64,000 bases of DNA, taken from Metellina segmentata. Its lineage: Eukaryota > Arthropoda > Arachnida > Araneae > Tetragnathidae. The stretch spans positions 56,126,944-56,190,943 of the forward strand of contig OX375877.1 in assembly GCA_947359465.1 (NCBI GenBank). The letters are read 5' to 3'. The position numbers and the translations under genes are program-made. The notes beneath the pieces are model-generated. The model was not told the DNA's origin and ran no database searches. It saw only the letters and a program-made list of their open reading frames with translations. This document shows positions 60,146-64,000 of this stretch, one piece after another (the stretch's first letter is position 1; the number at the start of each line of letters is the position of its first letter).

Positions 60146-60601
60146 TCTTTTAATAAATTTTTACAACTTTTGTTGCAATCTTTTTGAATTTCTTGTGATT
60201 TTGAAACCTTTGTGTATATATACATGTTTATTTATACATTTATTACACTGCATTGAAGTGAGCTCTTAATACTATACCGCATATCATTATTTCAAGATAT
60301 TAACATAAAATTGATCAATGAATAACGAATTTTTTCGGTTTTTGCTCTTAGAAATTCCAAATAATTTACAAAATATAAAACGATTGCTTCAATATAATCT
60401 GGCATGATTGAAGAAAACAGGTAGAGAAAATTTTACATTATTTTCTAAAGAAGCAACAGTACTGTGCAAATCGATTTTATGTTCCAAAATTTGTGTTTAT
60501 TTAAGCGAGTTGAATACAGATTTTAAAATTTTTAAATATTAAAAGAGATAATTTTGAAAATTTTGCGCAATTTTCAAAATGTATTGTTTGCTAATTGAAT
60601 T

Positions 60602-60900
60602 TACTTCACACTGAAGCGACACAACTGCCAATGGATGACGGTCCGGATTTAATCCAAATTGGAAGGATCAGAGGATGACACGTCGTAATTTTGAACCAAC
60701 GTTAGATGACGAGTCAACATAGTAGTTGGCGGCCCACTATCCACAAACTTCTACACTACTCCAACGTGAGGAGATTTGAGACTAAGAGCAATTTATCGTG
60801 CACCAACTCACACTTCACGAAGGTCTTGTGTTAGATCGGTTATTGAAATTGCAATCATCCGGTTGCAAATCCGCGACTCTGCAAACTGGGCTACGAAGGC
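60602..60900 (-). repeat. SINE, minus strand, diverged
   Basis: The tail-side GATGACGGTCCGGATTTAAT and body AACGTGAGGAGATTTGAGAC match the family. The head end near 60870-60895 has GGTTGCAAATCCGCGAC, a damaged reversed B box. The copy is older than that at 1.8 kb, judging by the number of changes. Confidence 0.65.
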
Positions 60901-61328
60901 AACTTTTAAAATTGGCGAAATCTATATAAATTAAAATGTAGCTTTTGTTTGTAAATTGAAGGCTTCAACCAATTTTAAGTTATTTATTTTTACGGTTACT
61001 ATGGTATACAGATTCACTTAATAAAAAAATTCCTATTCCATGTTATGATCGTCTTCCCTAGGCTTCTGATATATACAACATTTGTTCAAAGCTTTTAAAG
61101 AAAAGATATTTGGTAAATCATGTAATTTTTGCACCATATTCCACGAATCATCCCTGCAAAAGGGGATTTATGACTCAAAAGTAAAAGTGACGTGATTGAG
61201 ACTCAGTATATACTTCTGCACTGTTGTGTGTGTTGTGTAGTGTGTTCTGTGATGTGTGTGTCCTAATGCTATGGTTACTTCTCTCACAGACTAGATCGAA
61301 TCTATAAAAATGTCTATTTGGTTTTTAG
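60901..61328. other. Upstream of the CUB exon, no feature assigned
   Basis: Contains a TG-rich stretch (61205-61260) and a pyrimidine-poor region before the exon acceptor. An earlier exon of the CUB gene should lie further left or be too short to recognise. Confidence 0.4.
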
Positions 61329-61450
61329 GTGAAGAAAAAGCCTATAACATGATTGTACTGAATTTAGAAAATCCATCACAACAAATATCCAGTCCAGGAT
61401 ATCCTGACAAAGACTATCCTCCTTCTATTGAGATTATTTATAACATAGAA
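61329..61450 (+). CDS. CUB-domain protein, internal exon
   Basis: The acceptor TTTTTAG ends at 61328 and the donor GTGAGT starts at 61451. The 122-bp exon is open in one frame, beginning with the last two bases of a split codon. It reads GEEKAYNMIVLNLENPSQQI, then SSPGYPDKDYPPSIEIIYNI. SSPGYPxxYPP is the hallmark start of a CUB domain, an extracellular beta-sandwich found in proteases, receptors and matrix proteins. It ends in phase 0, and the next exon continues the same domain. This is the only convincing host gene in the window. The rest of the protein is outside or unrecognised, so no gene name is given. Confidence 0.75.
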
Positions 61451-62793
61451 GTGAGTGATCTCTTTGAATTAGTGTAACGTAAGGCTCTCTATTTCTTTAT
61501 ATATATTTTTTTTTGTATAATAACTTAATGTTTATTCTGCAATATATTTTCTTATACTCAACACCAACAATTTTAAACCGATGTAGCATAAAAATGGTAC
61601 TAATGGTTTTTACCAATGGTGAAATTTGTAAAAATTTACTTCATTTCATCGGTTAAGTTTTGAACTTTTGACAAGTGTGTTCACAAATAATTTTATCTCT
61701 TTGACTTCTGCTATAGATATAACAAACGCGATTCTTATAACTTTCAAGGTACAACTTCTGTTCTGGCTGTTGTCTAAATACTTTCTTGATGGATCATAGT
61801 ACAACTGCTATACCGGCCGTAGTCTAAAGGTTAAATAATACCTGTATATACACTATCCTTTAAGAGTTAAGTTGACTGCAATAAATTTGACGTGACTGAT
61901 AAAGTTAATCATTTACGGAGTCAAAATCAGAAGACAGGTCTCTGGACAACTGACCAACTCATTCGAAGTTGTTTCCATGAACGAGTAAAGCAGATTGGTC
62001 AACACACAACACACACACACCAACGAAAATAGAGATATCTTTAATGGATTTTCCTGTTTCATGTCGCCCCACACATCCCATCTGAGTTGAGAGTCATAGA
62101 GTCGTCTTCTTAGAACCATAATTTACACCATCTAATCAACAAATAACCAAAATTGTCTTATAAATTTTCTATGAACATTAAACTCGTCCATTGAAAATTT
62201 TCAGAAAGTCGTCGTAATCAACCAATACCTTATTTGCATGTTCCTGAAGAGTAAATTATAAGTGTTTCCCCCCATCATATGATATTTGCCTATTCCATTC
62301 TACGACAGTGAGTATCACTCAATGAAACTGAAGCACGCATTTCTATGTTCCGATATTGAATCGAGTGCTTAACTTTTGTAGGGCAGTGTAATATTTTGAG
62401 TACAGCGGCACCCACGAGAAGGCAGTTGACCTCGGGTCAGTTGATTTTGAATAAGTGCGAAGCGTGTAAGGAGAAGGCTGTCTTGCGTAAAAGCATGAAA
62501 TCGCGTGAATGTTTTCTCACTACCAACACTTAATTACTATTATTTTTTTGCAAATCAAAGTTATGTCTAGTTGTAGTCAGATCGGCTAAAAACAATTTTT
62601 GTATTTGTGGTTCAAGATGAAAACAGTTCAAAATGTGTGATGTATGGGGGTAGGGGGAGTAATGTGCAAGTCTTATAATAAATTCATACCCTTACCTTTT
62701 GAAGTAAACAGGCTTTAAAAGACTTGAGGGAGTTTTAAAAAGTATAGTTACAGTTACATTCAGAAAATATTTTAACAATCTTGTATGTTTCAG
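61451..62793 (+). other. Phase-0 intron of the CUB gene
   Basis: 1343 bp from GTGAGT to TTGTATGTTTCAG. No mobile element is recognised inside. The short minus-strand frame at 61913-62119 looks accidental. Confidence 0.65.
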
Positions 62794-62927
62794 ATGAAGC
62801 TCCCCGATGAACTTCAGCAGATGAGTAGTCGAATATTGTTGAAATTTCATACGTTTAGGCTCCAAGAGAGTTATCATTGCAAAGAAGATGGATTGGAAAT
62901 AACTGATGCTTCAGGCTATATTCGTGT
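62794..62927 (+). CDS. CUB-domain protein, following exon
   Basis: The acceptor TTTCAG ends at 62793 and the donor GTAAGC starts at 62928. The exon continues the frame: MKLPDELQQMSSRILLKFHT, then FRLQESYHCKEDGLEITDAS. This gives the central CUB strands (LKFxxFxLxxxxxCxxDxLEI) with the conserved Cys and acidic Asp of the calcium-binding type. It ends in a split codon, so the expected CG pair and later strands must be in an exon further right, beyond the LTR element. Confidence 0.75.
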
Positions 62928-63232
62928 GTAAGCTACTTTGATTACTTCTCCTAAAGTTGATAACAGTACGTTTATAGACTGGTCAAAATTGTTTTACTTA
63001 AATATTCCAGCTGACACTAGAAAAAGAAGTGCAATAATATCTTTTTTTGTTTTAAATAAATGAAGATAAACTTCAAGAGAAAAAGCAAACAAAATTACTA
63101 AAATCTGGTATGAGTGATGCATTAATGTTTCAAATGTACATTTATTTTGAATTTATTCAAAGGGAATCTGAAAAATAAAAACCCGTAAACAGTTATACTC
63201 ATAATGAAGGAGTAAATTAGACAACAAGACAC
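62928..63232 (+). other. Start of the next CUB-gene intron
   Basis: AT-rich, no features. The LTR element at 63233 appears to be inserted in this intron in the same orientation as the gene. Confidence 0.5.
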
Positions 63233-63763
63233 TGTACCATATGGTACTAGCCGACCCTTTTCCCTAACACGTGGACGCTGGAATGTTTCGGAATGCGAAA
63301 ACAACTTCAGACTTTGCACGTGCGGCTCCTCGGCGGCCCGGCGGTCCATTTGATCCATACACAGCTGGAGTTTCCGTCGGTTCCCTAATCCCATGTCTGG
63401 GATCAAGTTTTGCGGTGGGGGACTCAAGTCGGCATGACAGACGGTTTTCGCATCTGTGTGTGGGTTTTTCTGTTCTGGAGAGGACATAAACATCTCTAGA
63501 GGGCTCGGAATTCACCCCCTCTCGTTGTCAGCGGCGGTTCTGCGAAGCGAACGTGGATTTTAGGAGAGATTCGGACTCGAGCTTCGACGAGAGACAGACG
63601 TCTCTGTTTTGCCAATTTTGTTACTTTGGCTTCAGGCAGGTTTCGGTTGTCGATGGCTGTGCCCATAATTATCTTTTTAAATTTTCTTGTAAATATTTAA
63701 TTTATGTAAATAAATTGTTTAATATTAAACCAGCTGTCCGTCAAATTCTTACATGACGGTACA
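63233..63763 (+). repeat. 5' LTR (531 bp) of an element leaving the window
   Basis: It begins TGTACC and ends GGTACA, a perfect 6-bp inverted terminus. It opens with the palindrome GTACCATATGGTAC (63234-63247), has a GC-rich middle (63260-63600) and an AATAAA near 63708. A tRNA primer site follows 11 bases later. The terminal motif matches those of the LTRs at 2111 and 38388. Confidence 0.75.
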
Positions 63764-63774
63764 GTTTATTAATA

Positions 63775-63792
63775 TGGTGGCAGCGGGGTTGA
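63775..63792 (+). other. Primer-binding site of the right-edge LTR element
   Basis: TGGTGGCAGCGGGGTTGA follows the LTR. The first twelve bases equal the tRNA-Leu-type site at 38356-38374, so the two elements probably use the same primer. Confidence 0.7.
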
Positions 63793-64000
63793 TAGATTAA
63801 AACAGCCTCGACAAGTAAATCGAGCCTGCCGTTTTGCCTGAAAGAGAAGGCCGATAGAACTTCGTAACCAGAAGTTCGGATTGTCATTTCTGCTGTCGGA
63901 TTGTCATTTTCGCTGAAACCTGATAGAACTTCGAAACCAGAAGTTCGGATTTTCGCTGGAGACCGTTTCCCTTGTCTTAGAGAAAGCGAGAAGGAGGTAC
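63793..64000 (+). mobile_element. Leader of the right-edge LTR element
   Basis: Untranslated leader with a direct repeat of GATAGAACTTCG plus AACCAGAAGTTCGGAT (about 63854 and 63928), each of which folds on itself (GAACTTCG / AGAAGTTC). GGATTGTCATTT is also repeated. The gag gene would begin beyond the window. Confidence 0.6.

Noticed and set aside
63122..63515. ORFs of 123, 83 and 72 codons at the right edge
   Set aside because: They lie in the GC-rich part of the LTR and in its flank, overlap on both strands and have no recognisable domain.

Overview
The window is AT-rich animal DNA. It is most likely from an arthropod and probably from a spider. That view rests on the mix of elements: Ty3/Gypsy and Pao retrotransposons with a shared gag N-terminal module, GTF2IRD2/ZBED-like hAT elements, piggyBac, several Tc1 lineages and a tRNA-headed SINE. 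It also rests on the one plausible host gene, an intron-split CUB-domain protein near the right edge. There is no bacterial operon structure, no CRISPR array, and no canonical tRNA or rRNA gene. Assignments come from reading motifs, not from a database search.

Left part (1-9 kb): a minus-strand SINE abuts a 3.7 kb minus-strand LTR element. That element has two 316-bp LTRs and one broken chimeric gag/pol-linker frame, with no capsid, protease core, RT or integrase. It abuts a plus-strand Ty3/Gypsy pol that is nearly continuous but carries two stops and a damaged RT active site (YLDV), followed by its 3' LTR.

9.9-15.6 kb is a 5.7 kb segment with 50-bp terminal inverted repeats and a perfect 9-bp target duplication. 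I see no recognisable transposase in it. 16-19.8 kb is a broken hAT transposase gene split by a piggyBac element at TTAA. 22.8-24.7 kb holds SINEs, a 475-bp foldback element and a hAT end.

24.7-28.6 kb is a minus-strand Pao element with gag, zinc knuckles, protease, RT, RNase H, the start of integrase, a primer-binding site and a 5' LTR. 31.7-34.2 kb is a tandem array of a SINE tail unit, split by a hAT Buster-like element and a hAT MITE. 34.7-39.1 kb is a second minus-strand Ty3-type gag/protease element with a tRNA-Leu primer site. A Harbinger-like MITE interrupts it, and its LTR also touches a polypurine tract and an integrase fragment on the far side. 41-43.3 kb is two Tc1 transposase pseudogenes joined tail to tail. 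44.2-46.1 kb is a second piggyBac element lying inside a SINE.

Right part: a 402-bp tandem duplication (49.7 kb), a pogo/Tigger C-terminus (51 kb), a Tc1 gene split by a MITE packed with the palindrome ACATCGATGT (52.3-54 kb), a long-TIR element (54-55.9 kb), another Tc1 gene (56.3-57.5 kb), two divergent copies of a reverse-transcriptase fragment forming a giant inverted repeat (57.9-59.8 kb), long TA microsatellites, a SINE, two CUB exons (61.3-62.9 kb), and the 5' LTR and primer site of an element running off the right edge.

Almost every coding segment is a decayed mobile-element gene. The window is best read as a record of nested insertions beside one host gene. The least explained items are the chimeric gag-only LTR element, the 9-bp-TSD element without a known transposase, the palindrome-packed MITE, the paired hairpins at 31.1 kb and the divergent RT fragments.
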